The notes: generated by a model not told the origin, from the sequence alone. A stretch of DNA of 64,000 nucleotides from Alteromonadaceae bacterium XY-R5 (GCA_001660395.1 LXWE01000006.1:62001-126000), one strand, 5' to 3'; numbered from the stretch's first letter, positions 8,885-22,497 are shown. Numbers and translations are program-made.

Positions 8885-8906
8885 ATGCGCAACGTCTGTT
8901 GCGCAT
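8885..8906 (-). terminator. Strong hairpin after hldE; possible terminator
   Basis: ATGCGCAAC (8885-8893) and GTTGCGCAT (8898-8906) make a perfect 9-bp stem with a GTCT loop, 22 bases past the hldE stop. Read on the minus strand it is followed by TTTCC, a poor U-tract. A third related copy, GTTGCGCAAT, lies at 8853-8862. It may be an hldE terminator or a small repeat cluster. Confidence 0.4.
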
Positions 8907-8928
8907 CAATAGATTATGCGAAAAGACG

Positions 8929-10353
8929 TTAGTGCTTTTTATCAACGATAGACTGAATAATTCCTGTCGTGGAGACACCATCCTCAAAGTTTAGAATTTT
9001 CACATCCCCCCCATTTGCCAGTACTTCTTTCGCGCCGGCAATCTGATCTACTCGGTAATCGCCACCTTTCACCAAAATATCTGGCAGCACCGCACTGATA
9101 AGTCTTTGTGGCGTATCTTCAGTAAATTCAACTACCCAATCGGCAGAAGCGAGTGCAGCTAACACCGTCATACGCCGTTGAACATTATTGATGGGTCGGC
9201 CAGCACCTTTCAAACGCTTAACGGAATCATCGCTGTTTACCGCAATGATTAGTCGGTCCCCCAACTTCGCTGCATTTTCCAGATACGACACGTGACCGGC
9301 ATGTAAAATATCGAAGCAGCCATTGGTCATTACAATTTTTTCACCACGCTGTTTCGCACTATGGACAGCCATCAACAATTGCTCTTCAGTCATTACTCCA
9401 CGACCAATTGAGCTATCAGCCTGAACCGCAGCCCGCAACTCACCAATACTGACCGTCGATGTCCCTACTTTTCCAACCACAACGCCCGCAGCGGCATTAG
9501 CGAGCGCACTGGCAACAGACCATTCACTACCACATCCGATTGCTACAGCTAGTGTTGCGATAACCGTATCGCCAGCACCAGTAACATCAAAGACTTCTTT
9601 ATTCTTGGCGGGTAAATGCAGCTCAGATTGTCCGGGTTGTAAAAGCGTCATCCCCTTTTCAGAGCGAGTCACCAGTAATGCATTTAGTCCCAACTGTGAC
9701 ATCATTTCCTCACCTTTGGCGACGATACTCTGCTCATCATCACATTCGCCAACAATAGCCTGGAACTCACTCATATTCGGAGTCAGTAAGCTTGCGCCTT
9801 GATATTTAGCAAAATCGGAACCTTTGGGATCAACAATCACGGCGATATTCGCTTCCCGGGCAAGTTGGATAAGAGATTCAACCTCACTCAGGCTACCTTT
9901 ATTGTAGTCTGACAACACAACCACATCCGCATCCCGTAAATGCTGGCAATATCGTTCAACCATCACCTGCTTATTAGCCCGGGCGAATGACCGCTCAAAA
10001 TCCAGCCGAATCAATTGCTGATTACGGCTCATCACACGCAATTTAGTGATAGTGTCAAAACCTGGAAGCCGCACAAAATCACACATCACACCGAGCGAAT
10101 CGACTTTTTGCTCCAATATATCGGCACTTTCATCATCACCGGTTGGACCTAGCAAGGTCACTTTGGCACCCAAAGCTGCGGCGTTCATCGCCACGTTTGC
10201 AGCACCACCGGGGCGATCTTCAATTCCTTCGACTTTCACCACAGGAACGGGCGCTTCGGGAGAAATTCGACTGGTAGGGCCTTGCCAATAGCGATCTAAC
10301 ATTAAATCCCCAACCACTAAAACGCGGGCACGGGACAAATCAGGTAATTGCAT
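8929..10353 (-). CDS. hldE: Bifunctional heptose-7-phosphate kinase / heptose-1-phosphate adenylyltransferase
   Basis: A 474-residue cytoplasmic enzyme of ADP-heptose synthesis for the lipopolysaccharide inner core (E. coli HldE is 477 residues). The N-terminal ribokinase-fold domain (about 1-315) phosphorylates heptose 7-phosphate at C1. It carries RPGGAANVA (47-55) and the catalytic GAGD (259-262) within DVTGAGDTV. The C-terminal nucleotidyltransferase domain (about 340-474) has TNGCFD (343-348) and HAGH (351-354) for AMP transfer. Both active sites look intact. It is separated by 90 bp from the hemolysin III family gene upstream on the same strand. Confidence 0.97.
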   Translation of the reverse strand: MQLPDLSRARVLVVGDLMLDRYWQGPTSRISPEAPVPVVKVEGIEDRPGGAANVAMNAAALGAKVTLLGPTGDDESADILEQKVDSLGVMCDFVRLPGFDTITKLRVMSRNQQLIRLDFERSFARANKQVMVERYCQHLRDADVVVLSDYNKGSLSEVESLIQLAREANIAVIVDPKGSDFAKYQGASLLTPNMSEFQAIVGECDDEQSIVAKGEEMMSQLGLNALLVTRSEKGMTLLQPGQSELHLPAKNKEVFDVTGAGDTVIATLAVAIGCGSEWSVASALANAAAGVVVGKVGTSTVSIGELRAAVQADSSIGRGVMTEEQLLMAVHSAKQRGEKIVMTNGCFDILHAGHVSYLENAAKLGDRLIIAVNSDDSVKRLKGAGRPINNVQRRMTVLAALASADWVVEFTEDTPQRLISAVLPDILVKGGDYRVDQIAGAKEVLANGGDVKILNFEDGVSTTGIIQSIVDKKH

Positions 10354-10443
10354 GCTTCATTCTCAGCAGATTCGATGGCGAGATTATAACAGGCTTAACA
10401 GTGGATTCAGCCAGAACGACAAAAATCCACTGAAAATAGAAGC

Positions 10444-11094
10444 TTAAACGACGTAATAATAGATAGAGAAATAGTGACAGCAGCAACCGGCTACAACAAA
10501 CATATGCCAAATCGCATGAGTATATTTAACCTTTTTGGCGACATAAAATAATACTCCAATGCTAAAACACAGGCCACCAGCCACCAGCAACCACATTCCG
10601 GCTCCCGGCAGAGCCTGATACAGAGGATAAATCAAAAAAATCGCCAGCCACCCCATCAGTAAATAAGTGAACACTGATAGCTTAGGAAACCGCCCACCGG
10701 CAAAACACTTAAAGATTACGCCTGCGGCAGCAATGGTCCAGATAACAGAGGTTGCAGTAATCCCTAGCCAGCCACCAATACTGATCAACAAATAGGGTGT
10801 ATATGTACCTGCAATCAACAAATAGATTGCACTATGATCAAACAACTTGAAGGCCTGCTTGAGGCGATAATTAGTTACTGCGTGATATATCGTCGACGCT
10901 AAAAACATCAATAACAACGAACTACCATAAATTGCAGATACAGTGACGGTTAAACTCGAGTCAGACCGCAATAATAAAAACACCAGGCCCACAACTGCCA
11001 CAATTAACCCTGCGCCATGGCTCAAGCTATGCAGCCATTCTTCCATAACGGTATACGCGCGTTTGGTTTTTAGATTGGAAACCAAGGTGGTCAT
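10444..11094 (-). CDS. Hemolysin III family (PAQR/TrhA-like) membrane protein
   Basis: A 216-residue seven-transmembrane protein of the bacterial hemolysin III/PAQR family. Conserved residues include the first-helix His pair (LHSLSHGAG, H22 and H26), the second-helix S-T-I-Y-H motif followed by FKLFDHSAIYLLIAGTYTP, and the last-helix HAIWHMFV with a later HYFS. These His residues resemble the metal-site layout of PAQR receptors. E. coli TrhA is linked to membrane lipid homeostasis; true haemolytic activity should not be assumed. The cysteine run CCCH near the C-terminus is unusual. It lies between hldE and a long AT-rich gap. Confidence 0.9.
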   Translation of the reverse strand: MTTLVSNLKTKRAYTVMEEWLHSLSHGAGLIVAVVGLVFLLLRSDSSLTVTVSAIYGSSLLLMFLASTIYHAVTNYRLKQAFKLFDHSAIYLLIAGTYTPYLLISIGGWLGITATSVIWTIAAAGVIFKCFAGGRFPKLSVFTYLLMGWLAIFLIYPLYQALPGAGMWLLVAGGLCFSIGVLFYVAKKVKYTHAIWHMFVVAGCCCHYFSIYYYVV

Positions 11095-11457
11095 CTGATA
11101 CTCCTCATAAGCCAGAAGCTACATACTACCCATTCAGCGTACACTTGTACACCAAAAATAATAAAAACATAATTCTTTTAAATCAAAAGGTTATAATAAA
11201 ACAAAGAGATAAAAATAATAAAATCCATTGATTTTAATCAGGTTTATTACTCGTTATTAATACGACCTCCCCCTCCTATAAAACACCTCAATTGAACCTT
11301 AATCTACTCAAGGTTGATGAAAGATAATTTACACAACTACAGACAAAAAATGAGTTCAAACATTCCCACACATTGACAAATAAAATCCATTAGAACACCT
11401 ACCTAATAGTCACAAAATGCTAAGATACTCTCGTTTTAACAAGCAGTTACTGGATAA
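11095..11457. other. AT-rich intergenic region, divergent promoters likely
   Basis: 363 bp without a credible gene. It is strongly AT-rich (many A-runs), as expected for a promoter region shared by the hemolysin III family gene (minus) and the GIY-YIG gene (plus). A perfect TTGACA lies at 11373-11378, but no good -10 sits 16-18 bases downstream. TAAGAT at 11421-11426 lacks a matching -35. No RNA fold was recognised. Confidence 0.4.
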
Positions 11458-11778
11458 ATGAACGACTGGTATCTATATATAATCGAAACGCGTTTGGGAC
11501 ATCTATACACGGGCGTGACGACAGACGTTTCGCGTCGCTTTCAGGAACATTCTGCGGGCGGGGCCAGGGGGGCTAAAGCTTTGCGAGGCAAGGGGCCATT
11601 AATTTTACTCGCCAGTGTCAACGTAGGTTCAAAATCCATCGCCCTGAAATACGAGCGTAAAGTGAAATCATTGACGGCAAGGCAGAAGCATCGCCTGACA
11701 CAATCAAATGATTTAGCGCAACATTTTCAGAGCTGGATAGCTTCAACCTTAGAACCTACCTTTCCCAACCAAGAGTAA
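11458..11778 (+). CDS. GIY-YIG domain protein (UPF0213/YhbQ-like)
   Basis: A 106-residue single-domain GIY-YIG protein. The core is WYLYIIETRLGHLYTGVTTD (residues 3-22), where Y-I-I and Y-T-G replace the GIY and YIG triads. The invariant Arg lies in VSRRFQEHSAGG, and the ARGAKALRGKGPL segment is typical of UPF0213. The family has the nuclease fold of UvrC and homing endonucleases. E. coli YhbQ has been linked to DNA-repair-type nuclease activity, but the cellular role is unsettled. The ribosome site is weak. It stands alone, before the chemoreceptor gene. Confidence 0.9.
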   Translation: MNDWYLYIIETRLGHLYTGVTTDVSRRFQEHSAGGARGAKALRGKGPLILLASVNVGSKSIALKYERKVKSLTARQKHRLTQSNDLAQHFQSWIASTLEPTFPNQE

Positions 11779-11832
11779 ACAGCCTTCGCCGCCAGGCTCA
11801 AGGTATAAGCAAAGCTCTCAAGGACACTACAT

Positions 11833-13467
11833 ATGTTAACCCTGCGAAATATCCGTATCAGAACTCGTTTATGGTTGCTATTGATGGCTGCACTCGTCTG
11901 CGTCATTTTGATTCAGGCCCAGTCCATGTGGCACTTTTATCAGGCAATCAGCGAAGCCAAATCCACCGCAGTAAAACAACAAATAGAAAACGTATACAGC
12001 CTGATCGAACACTACTATCAAATGGTAGGAAATGGCTTGAGCGAAGATGAGGCCAAAGAAAGCGCCAAAGCGGCAATTCGCACGTTACGCTATGCCAATA
12101 ACGACTATTTCTGGATCAACGATTCCCGCCCTGTAGTCATCGCCCATGGTTCCTCACCTAAGCTCGAAAATCAAAATGTCAGCGACATCAAAGATCCCAA
12201 TGGGCTCTACATATTTCAAGAGATTGTCCATCTGATCAATCAGCATCCCGACGGCGCTTATCTCCATTATATGTGGCCTAAAAAAGGCTATGAAAAGCCC
12301 GTACCCAAAATCACCTTCGTTAAACGCTTTGCGCCCTGGGACTGGATTATCGGTACCGGCGTCTACACAGATGACATCATTGATACCTTTTGGGCCAGCG
12401 CAGAATTACAACTCGCCCTTACCCTGATTTTCGTCGTCATACTGGTGGTTGTGCTGTACTTAATTTCCAAAAGCATCCGTACGCCCCTCAATAATGTTGG
12501 CAACGCCATGAATGAAATTTCCAGGGGGGATGGTGATCTGACGAAACGATTGCCTGTCAGAGGTAATGATGAAATTACTGAAATCGCCCGAGCTTTTAAT
12601 CGCTTTGTGGAACAGATCCAGCAGTTAGTTGCGAATACCAAACAATCTGCTGATCTAGTTGCGACTATGAGTAGCAAGATAGCGACCAATAGCAGTGCTA
12701 CCCGAAAACTCACGGATGATCAGTTGCAACAAACAGAGTTGGCAGCCACCGGAGCCAACGAAATGAGTCATACCATTCATGAAATTGCCGGAAATGCCGA
12801 ACGCGCAGCCCAAACCGTGCAGGAAGTTGATCATCAGGCTAATCAGGGGCGACAAACGATGCAGGCTACCCAACAACAAATTGAGAAACTGGCGGATTCT
12901 ATCCGTCACTCATGCGACGTGATCCAAGGGCTGCAATCTGAAACAGATGCGATTGGCAGCGTATTAGACGTGATCCGAGGTATTGCAGAACAGACTAATT
13001 TACTGGCACTTAATGCGGCCATCGAAGCTGCCCGCGCAGGAGAGCAGGGCCGGGGCTTCGCCGTTGTCGCAGATGAAGTCCGTACGCTCGCATCCCGAAC
13101 TCAGGAGTCAACAGAAGAAATCAATAAAATGATCTCTAAGCTCCAGGCCCAGGCGTTAAAGTCAGTGCAATCCATGGAAGCCAATGTGAGTACTTCGGAA
13201 GAAACTTCGCTCCACACTAAACTCGCCGTGCAGACGCTGGATAACATCAGCCAGGCAGTAAGCCAAATTTCCGATATGAACATCAGTATTGCCAGTGCGG
13301 TAGAAGAACAGAGTGCAGCTGCCAATGAGATTTCTCAAAATGTGGTGCGAGTAACCGGTTCATCAAATCAGATTGCTGACAACATGATACACTCAGAACA
13401 ATATACTCAGGAGCTTGCCAACAGCAGCGATGAATTGGTTAACATGATTGCCAGATTTCGCTGCTAA
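11833..13467 (+). CDS. Methyl-accepting chemotaxis protein with a single Cache (sCache_2) domain
   Basis: A 544-residue classical chemoreceptor. A first membrane segment lies at about 13-33. The periplasmic sCache_2 domain (about 40-185) shows [17 protein letters not shown] and a [15 protein letters not shown] end, and a second membrane segment follows at about 192-212. The HAMP domain (about 213-265) is followed by the cytoplasmic coiled-coil signalling domain. Its hairpin tip [20 protein letters not shown] (from about 384) is the invariant region contacting CheA/CheW. Cache domains of this subtype usually sense small organic acids, but the ligand is unknown. There is no C-terminal NWETF-type CheR tether. 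It lies in the same orientation as glnE, with a 56-bp gap. Confidence 0.95.
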   Translation: MLTLRNIRIRTRLWLLLMAALVCVILIQAQSMWHFYQAISEAKSTAVKQQIENVYSLIEHYYQMVGNGLSEDEAKESAKAAIRTLRYANNDYFWINDSRPVVIAHGSSPKLENQNVSDIKDPNGLYIFQEIVHLINQHPDGAYLHYMWPKKGYEKPVPKITFVKRFAPWDWIIGTGVYTDDIIDTFWASAELQLALTLIFVVILVVVLYLISKSIRTPLNNVGNAMNEISRGDGDLTKRLPVRGNDEITEIARAFNRFVEQIQQLVANTKQSADLVATMSSKIATNSSATRKLTDDQLQQTELAATGANEMSHTIHEIAGNAERAAQTVQEVDHQANQGRQTMQATQQQIEKLADSIRHSCDVIQGLQSETDAIGSVLDVIRGIAEQTNLLALNAAIEAARAGEQGRGFAVVADEVRTLASRTQESTEEINKMISKLQAQALKSVQSMEANVSTSEETSLHTKLAVQTLDNISQAVSQISDMNISIASAVEEQSAAANEISQNVVRVTGSSNQIADNMIHSEQYTQELANSSDELVNMIARFRC

Positions 13468-13523
13468 CTGCCTTGACGACGGTAGAGAAATTGCAGCAGG
13501 CATGAACCTTTAAGTGAGATGTT

Positions 13524-16388
13524 ATGACACTTCCCTACCCTAATTTGCTCAACCAGATGGGTCTTAAGTATTGGCAACGACTGACAGAGAAATATCCGGC
13601 TCTCGCTAATACCTTATCGGAACCAGAGCAACAGGCTTGCCAGCAGCTCTTTGGCCTAAGCGATTTTATTGCAGAGCAATGTATTCGCCGCCAGGACATT
13701 CTCCAACATTGTCTAAAACATCGTGAGGGTGCCACGTTTGACGTCACCGCTGACATTGACGACAGCATCGCGAGTACAACCTCAGAAGCAGCCTTCTTTA
13801 CCGCTCTGCGACAATGGCGACAACAGCAAATGTGTGTGATTGCCTGGCGAGATTTGAGTAATCAGCAACCTATAGCCGATTCCATTGTGCAAGTATCTGA
13901 ACTTGCTGACACACTAATCAATGCGGCCTACCAATGGCTATATCGCCAGATGACAGAACGCTACGGCGTTCCATTGTATGAAGGCCAACCCATGCCCTTA
14001 TTGATTCTGGGGATGGGCAAGCTGGGAGGTAAAGAACTTAACTTTTCATCTGACATCGATTTGATCTTCGCCTACCCGGATCAGGGCGAAACTCAGGGTG
14101 GGCGTAAATCCATTGAATATCATCAGTTCTTCTTAAAACTGGCGCAAAAGCTGATTACTTCCTTGAATCAAGTAACGGTAGATGGCTTAGTCTTTCGGGT
14201 TGATATGCGGTTGCGTCCCTTCGGCGAGAGTGGCCCGCTTGTAGTGCCCTTTGCCGCTTTGGAGGATTACTACCAGCAGCAAGGCCGTGACTGGGAGCGC
14301 TACGCCATGACCAAAGCTCGGCTGCTTAATCCTGGCTCTGGTTCCGCAGACGAATTGCACGAAATTTTGCGTCCGTTTAGTTTCCGTCGCTATATCGACT
14401 TCAGCGCCATTGATTCTTTGCGCAAAATGAAAAGCCTGATCCAACAGGAAGTCAGACGCCGCCAGTTAACCAATAATATCAAACTCGGTGAAGGCGGCAT
14501 CCGTGAGGTGGAATTTATCATTCAGAGCTTCCAGCTCATACGTGGCGGTCGCGACATTCAGCTACAAACGCCGTCTTTACTGGCCAATCTTGAACATTTG
14601 GTAGCGCTTGATGTCTTTACCTGTGCAGAAGCGGATGAACTGCGTGCTGCATATTTCTATCTACGAAAAACGGAACATTGCCTGCAACAGTTTGGCGACA
14701 AGCAAACCCAAACCCTGCCAGATGACGAATTAGATCAGACTCGCTTAGCATGTGTAATGGGTGCCGAATCTTACCCGGAATTTCTGAACAGCCTTAACCA
14801 GCAAATGCAGGTTATACATCAGCAGTTCCAGGAACTGGTAAAGGAACAAACCGATGATGCTTCCGAGCAGACGGACGATAATCAGCAGGCTTTACAGGAT
14901 CTTTGGCTATTGCCGTTAAGCGATGATGAAGCAGCAGCTACCCTCTCTCCCTGGCTCACGCCTGCAGACGCGAGTCTGTTTAGTTTGACCTTGAAAGATT
15001 TAAAACAAAGTACGTCAAAAAAATCCATGGGACAGCGCGGTATCGATATTCTAAATCGGTTAATCCCCATGAGTCTGTCAATGATACTGGAGCAAGATTT
15101 TAATCAGCCCGTGTTATTACTCAAACGTTGGCTAGGCGTGCTGCACAATGTGCTTGGAAGAACTGCCTATCTGGAATTGCTTTATGAAAATCCACCCGCA
15201 ATGGGACAACTGTTGCATCTTTGTCATGCCAGTCCATGGATCGGAGCACAAATTCAACGTTTCCCTATGCTTTTGGATGAACTGCTAACACCTTCACAGC
15301 TTTATCATCCCCCTGTTCCAGAGGAATATTCGAACGAATTACGCCAGGCCCTTATGCGGGTTGAGCTGGATGATCAGGAACAACAAATGGAAAGCCTGCG
15401 TCAATTTAAACTCAGTGAGCAACTGAAGATTGCCGCGTCAGATATAACCGGCACCCTGCCAATTATGAGGGTCAGTGATCATTTAACCTTTTTGGCCGAA
15501 GCTATCATTGAATATGTCTTAAACCTTGCATGGCATCAAATGGCTCTTCGTCATGGCGAGCCTGAAGGATTCAATATCGGAAATAAAGGCATGGCCGTAA
15601 TCGGCTACGGCAAGCTTGGTGGCCTCGAGCTAGGCTATGGTTCTGACCTCGACCTGGTGCTCCTGCACGAATGTAAACACAATGGTATGACGTCGGGTGA
15701 AAAGCCCATCGAAAATCACAGTTTTTATCTAAAAGTTGCCCAGCGATTCATGCATATATTCAACACCAAAATGTCATCCGGGCAATTGTACGAAATCGAT
15801 ATGCGCTTACGTCCATCCGGCAACTCAGGTCTGTTAGTGTGTCATGTTGACGGCTTTGCCACCTATCAACGTGAAAATGCCTGGACATGGGAACATCAGG
15901 CGTTGGTCAGGGCAAGATGCCTGTGTGCAACGCCCTCATTACGTCAGCAGTTTAATCAGATACGATATGACATTCTCAGCCAAAGCAGAGATGGCGACAC
16001 ACTGCGTCATGAAGTCAATGAGATGCGCTTAAAAATGCGCCAGCACCTTAGTCATCCCCAGGCCAACAGCTTTGACCTGAAGCAGGACATAGGTGGCATG
16101 GTAGATATCGAATTTATTGTGCAATTTATGGTTCTGGCTTTTGCACATCAGTATCCCGTACTCAGCAAATGGCCGGATAACGTGCGAATCCTGGCAGAAT
16201 TGGCCAACGTGTCTTTGCTAAGTGAGCATCAGGCGGAACAGTTAACCAGCGCCTATCTGGCGTATCGAAATGAGGCTCATCGCTTAACCCTACAAAATCT
16301 TGAACGCAGTGCCGCCGACGCAGAATTTCGTCAGCAGCGACAGCAAGTGACAGCGATTTGGAACGCAACGTTTGGAACATCGGAATAA
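13524..16388 (+). CDS. glnE: Glutamine synthetase adenylyltransferase / adenylyl-removing enzyme
   Basis: A 954-residue bifunctional enzyme (E. coli GlnE is 946) that adenylylates and deadenylylates glutamine synthetase in response to PII and glutamine. The N-terminal nucleotidyltransferase domain, which removes AMP, has GKLGGKELNFSSDIDLIF (from about residue 164) with the metal-binding D-x-D, then VDMRLRPFGESGPLV. The C-terminal domain, which adds AMP, has GYGKLGGLELGYGSDLDLVL (from about 694) and IDMRLRPSGNSGLLV. Both active sites look complete. In enterobacteria glnE adjoins hldE. Here hldE lies 3 kb away on the other strand, with three genes between. Confidence 0.97.
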   Translation: MTLPYPNLLNQMGLKYWQRLTEKYPALANTLSEPEQQACQQLFGLSDFIAEQCIRRQDILQHCLKHREGATFDVTADIDDSIASTTSEAAFFTALRQWRQQQMCVIAWRDLSNQQPIADSIVQVSELADTLINAAYQWLYRQMTERYGVPLYEGQPMPLLILGMGKLGGKELNFSSDIDLIFAYPDQGETQGGRKSIEYHQFFLKLAQKLITSLNQVTVDGLVFRVDMRLRPFGESGPLVVPFAALEDYYQQQGRDWERYAMTKARLLNPGSGSADELHEILRPFSFRRYIDFSAIDSLRKMKSLIQQEVRRRQLTNNIKLGEGGIREVEFIIQSFQLIRGGRDIQLQTPSLLANLEHLVALDVFTCAEADELRAAYFYLRKTEHCLQQFGDKQTQTLPDDELDQTRLACVMGAESYPEFLNSLNQQMQVIHQQFQELVKEQTDDASEQTDDNQQALQDLWLLPLSDDEAAATLSPWLTPADASLFSLTLKDLKQSTSKKSMGQRGIDILNRLIPMSLSMILEQDFNQPVLLLKRWLGVLHNVLGRTAYLELLYENPPAMGQLLHLCHASPWIGAQIQRFPMLLDELLTPSQLYHPPVPEEYSNELRQALMRVELDDQEQQMESLRQFKLSEQLKIAASDITGTLPIMRVSDHLTFLAEAIIEYVLNLAWHQMALRHGEPEGFNIGNKGMAVIGYGKLGGLELGYGSDLDLVLLHECKHNGMTSGEKPIENHSFYLKVAQRFMHIFNTKMSSGQLYEIDMRLRPSGNSGLLVCHVDGFATYQRENAWTWEHQALVRARCLCATPSLRQQFNQIRYDILSQSRDGDTLRHEVNEMRLKMRQHLSHPQANSFDLKQDIGGMVDIEFIVQFMVLAFAHQYPVLSKWPDNVRILAELANVSLLSEHQAEQLTSAYLAYRNEAHRLTLQNLERSAADAEFRQQRQQVTAIWNATFGTSE

Positions 16389-16394
16389 CAATCA

Positions 16395-16414
16395 GTGAAG
16401 GCTTAGCCCTTCAC
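16395..16414. terminator. Convergent hairpin between glnE and the TcpQ-like gene
   Basis: GTGAAGG (16395-16401) and CCTTCAC (16408-16414) form a perfect 7-bp stem with a 6-base loop. It starts seven bases after the glnE stop and overlaps the last codons of the opposing gene. No clear T-run follows, so it is at best a weak terminator. Confidence 0.35.
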
Positions 16415-17023
16415 TTCGTTGCAATGGGTAAGCAAGTATTGATTGCTGTGATTGGTAATCACCAGTGAACGCTGTTTCGGACACACCCAGGTTCTCACTT
16501 CGCCTTCGAAGTTACTGTCGACAGCCCTGGCTATTTTTTGTAGCGAACCGACGATAGTGTCGTCCATCTGAAATTGATGTTTAACGATAAAATCCTGATC
16601 CAACTCCCAAAGCACCTGCATCCCTTCGGATTGGGCATAATTGGTAATCGCCTCGCGCAACGTAGTCCCGGTTTTGAACGTGCGGTATTTATGCGCGCCC
16701 ACCCAGCGATTCGAAACTGGCTTTTGAAGACTTTCCATCCCTTTGAGGCGGTCTTGCAGCGGTTGCTCGTCTTTGTTGACTTCCATCACAAAATCACCGA
16801 TGTCATCTTCATAAGGATGAGTGGATGACAAACGGTAAGCCGCATAAAAGTCGCTCAGACCTTCAGCAACGCTGGGGGTAGGATCTGCGCCTTCAGGTAC
16901 TGGGGTATTTTGACGCATATTCACAAATTTAAGCACCACTGCTGCAACAATAATAATGATCAGCGCCAACGCCAAATGGCGGGCCCAAAACGCGGTGCTT
17001 GAAAATGTTTTACCTGTTGCCAC
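16403..17023 (-). CDS. Membrane-anchored protein with a TcpQ-like C-terminal domain
   Basis: A 206-residue protein with one N-terminal membrane segment (about 15-32, HLALALIIIIVAAVVLKFV), then a linker. The C-terminal domain (about 105-195) contains TTLREAITNYAQSEGMQVLW, DDTIVGSLQKIA and SLVITN. This pattern resembles the toxin co-regulated pilus biosynthesis protein Q C-terminal domain, a small periplasmic/secretin-associated fold also found in type IV pilus and conjugation systems. No pilus genes lie nearby. The start is GTG with an excellent AAGGAG site, and it follows lpxL after 47 bp, so co-transcription with lpxL is likely. Function is unknown. Confidence 0.7.
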   Translation of the reverse strand: MATGKTFSSTAFWARHLALALIIIIVAAVVLKFVNMRQNTPVPEGADPTPSVAEGLSDFYAAYRLSSTHPYEDDIGDFVMEVNKDEQPLQDRLKGMESLQKPVSNRWVGAHKYRTFKTGTTLREAITNYAQSEGMQVLWELDQDFIVKHQFQMDDTIVGSLQKIARAVDSNFEGEVRTWVCPKQRSLVITNHSNQYLLTHCNEVKG

Positions 17024-17070
17024 TGCGGCTCCTTCTTTCCCTCGCGATTATCACCGTCTCAAAAGGGTGA

Positions 17071-18009
17071 CTACGACTTAGCATACAACGAAGGCATTTC
17101 TTTGTCTGGTCTGGTTTTAAAACGTTTGTGCATCCACAGATACTGTTCCGGAGCCTGGCGTATCATCTCTTCAATACGCTGATTTATCCGGGTTACATCA
17201 TGTTTATCGTCACCAGAGGGGAAATTCTCCAGTCCTGGCAGAAAAACAATCTTATAACCGCTATCTGTTCGTAGTGGCAGGATAAAAACGGTTTCACAGT
17301 TCCCCTCTCGAGCAAACAGCATAGTACCAGTGGTGGTTGCCGTATCAGGCACATGGAAAAAAGGCACAAATTCACAACGCTTGCGACCGTAGTCCTGATC
17401 CGGCAGGTAAAAACATATTTCCCCATCTTTTAACGCGTGAATTAAGCCGCCCACGTCACGTTTGTGGATCATGTATTTATTTGAACGGCTGCGACCGTGA
17501 TACTGCAAATATTCCATCAGTGGATTATTGTGACGACGGTAGAAGGCCACCGAAGGTTGGTGCAGCCCTGCAATACGACAGCAAATCTCCAGATTCATGT
17601 TGTGGATCGCCAGACCAAATACGCCTTTGCCTTTGTCCAGAATAGCCTGCACATGCTCAAATCCTTCAACTTCACCAATGCCCCGAACACGCCAGTCTGG
17701 CCACCACCAGCCCATGCTCGCCTCCAGAATTGCCATGCCCGCATACTCCACATTTTTGTTCAGTAACTGCTGGCGTTCCTGCGCTGACATTTCCGGAAAA
17801 CACAGTTCCAGATTACGTTTGGCCACGGCAACCCGGGATTTGGCGAGTTTACCCAGTAACCATCCTAAACCTTTACCTATTTTTGTTTGAAGACGATATG
17901 GCAGCCATGAGATGGTATAGAGAAGCAACACACTCAGCCAGGTCAACCAGTATTGGGGAAGGAAGAAACGTAATGTAAACTTTGGCGCAGATACGTGGGA
18001 AACAGGCAA
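17071..18009 (-). CDS. lpxL: Lipid A biosynthesis lauroyl-type acyltransferase (LpxL/HtrB family)
   Basis: A 312-residue inner-membrane acyltransferase (E. coli LpxL is 306) that adds a secondary acyl chain to Kdo2-lipid IVA from acyl-ACP. One N-terminal membrane segment (about 18-38) is followed by the family motifs KRNLELCFPEM, the catalytic HNMNLE (H-x4-E form), YRRHNNPLMEYLQ, LPDQDYG and a C-terminal PEQYLWMHKRFKTRP. Position-by-position resemblance to LpxL rather than LpxM is clear (NLELCFPEMS, RSNK, FKTRP). Acyl-chain preference cannot be read from the sequence. The TcpQ-like gene follows on the same strand, and a hybrid kinase gene diverges upstream. Confidence 0.9.
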   Translation of the reverse strand: MPVSHVSAPKFTLRFFLPQYWLTWLSVLLLYTISWLPYRLQTKIGKGLGWLLGKLAKSRVAVAKRNLELCFPEMSAQERQQLLNKNVEYAGMAILEASMGWWWPDWRVRGIGEVEGFEHVQAILDKGKGVFGLAIHNMNLEICCRIAGLHQPSVAFYRRHNNPLMEYLQYHGRSRSNKYMIHKRDVGGLIHALKDGEICFYLPDQDYGRKRCEFVPFFHVPDTATTTGTMLFAREGNCETVFILPLRTDSGYKIVFLPGLENFPSGDDKHDVTRINQRIEEMIRQAPEQYLWMHKRFKTRPDKEMPSLYAKS

Positions 18010-18126
18010 GGTGTATCATCTCATTAAAAAATTTGGCTTATTTTAATCAACTATGTCACGAATACCACCAGATTGGCCTAGTATTAACATGACATCCGAC
18101 AAGTTTGCCGCATTTGAGCAGGGTTT

Positions 18127-21656
<3,530 letters not shown>

Positions 21657-21663
<7 letters not shown>

Positions 21664-21920
21664 TTTTCATTGATATGTTTGAGCTTGCTCTCAAACTGCT
21701 GCCTGTCATCTTCTTTCACATAATCATAGTGATACTGATTATGAAAACCGAAGCTTAGCTTGACTCTGGCATCGCTAAAAAACAGGGTGTAACCATCAAA
21801 ATCAGTACTGACATTTACGCCATCTAAATGATATTCACTACCTTGCTGTGTGCCATGAGCACGTATTTTCTCAAAAACAGATAAGATAAATTTGCTACTA
21901 AGTTCATTTTGCATATGCAT
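21657..21920 (-). CDS. DUF3081-like small protein
   Basis: An 87-residue soluble protein. The core [20 protein letters not shown] followed by NQYHYDY resembles DUF3081 proteins of Vibrio, Shewanella and Alteromonas, small proteins of unknown function. Two start codons six bases apart (21920 and 21914) are possible. Its end overlaps the last codons of the hybrid kinase gene by seven bases, tail to tail. No motif suggests an activity. The family name is from memory of its residue pattern and should be confirmed by a profile search. Confidence 0.65.
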
Positions 21921-21963
21921 TTACCAGGTTACGACGGCATGAATACACTGACTGGTCAGAATG

Positions 21964-22497
21964 CTAAAAGTTTACTTTAAAACCCAGGTAAACACCCCGA
22001 CTTTCAAATCCATCCTGGCCCCAACTCTGTTCGGCTTCCAATCTTAGCTGATACTCATCGCCAAGGTTAAAATCAAATCCCAGTCCCACTACACCGCTGG
22101 CAACAGACTTTTCGACCACACAAGGCGTCTCTTCACCACAGTCATTACTCGCTTCCAAACGGTAATCGTTGCGCCTGACACCCAACCGATAAAATAACTC
22201 ACCGTTATCGCCTTTCGCCCTACCTAGCAACGCTAAAAATAGCCCCTGAGATTCAAATTCTGCATTCTGCAAACTAATATCATCCTGATTAACCATGACA
22301 AAGCTACCAGCTTCGAAGGTCCACTGTCGATGAAACGGAAACCCTACTCCAAGTTTATAACTCAGGCCATCGAACTCCCCTATTGAGGTATCCACTTTCC
22401 CCTGCCCAACAGAAATGACCCCATATACCGGGATATTTTTGGCCCAGGATGTCCAACTCATCAACATCAACAGACAGCACAGCACACCGCTTTTCAC
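21964..22497 (-). CDS. Small outer-membrane beta-barrel protein
   Basis: A 177-residue secreted protein. It has a signal peptide (GVLCCLLMLMSWTSWA, cleavage near AKN), followed by alternating beta strands and a C-terminus ending in YLGFKVNF, a classic outer-membrane barrel end with terminal Phe. The size fits an eight-stranded OmpW/OmpA-like barrel. A Cys pair (about 114 and 119, NDCGEETPCV) probably forms a disulphide in an extracellular loop. The start is GTG with an AGGA site. It is monocistronic by position. Ligand and role are unknown. Confidence 0.75.
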   Translation of the reverse strand: MKSGVLCCLLMLMSWTSWAKNIPVYGVISVGQGKVDTSIGEFDGLSYKLGVGFPFHRQWTFEAGSFVMVNQDDISLQNAEFESQGLFLALLGRAKGDNGELFYRLGVRRNDYRLEASNDCGEETPCVVEKSVASGVVGLGFDFNLGDEYQLRLEAEQSWGQDGFESRGVYLGFKVNF

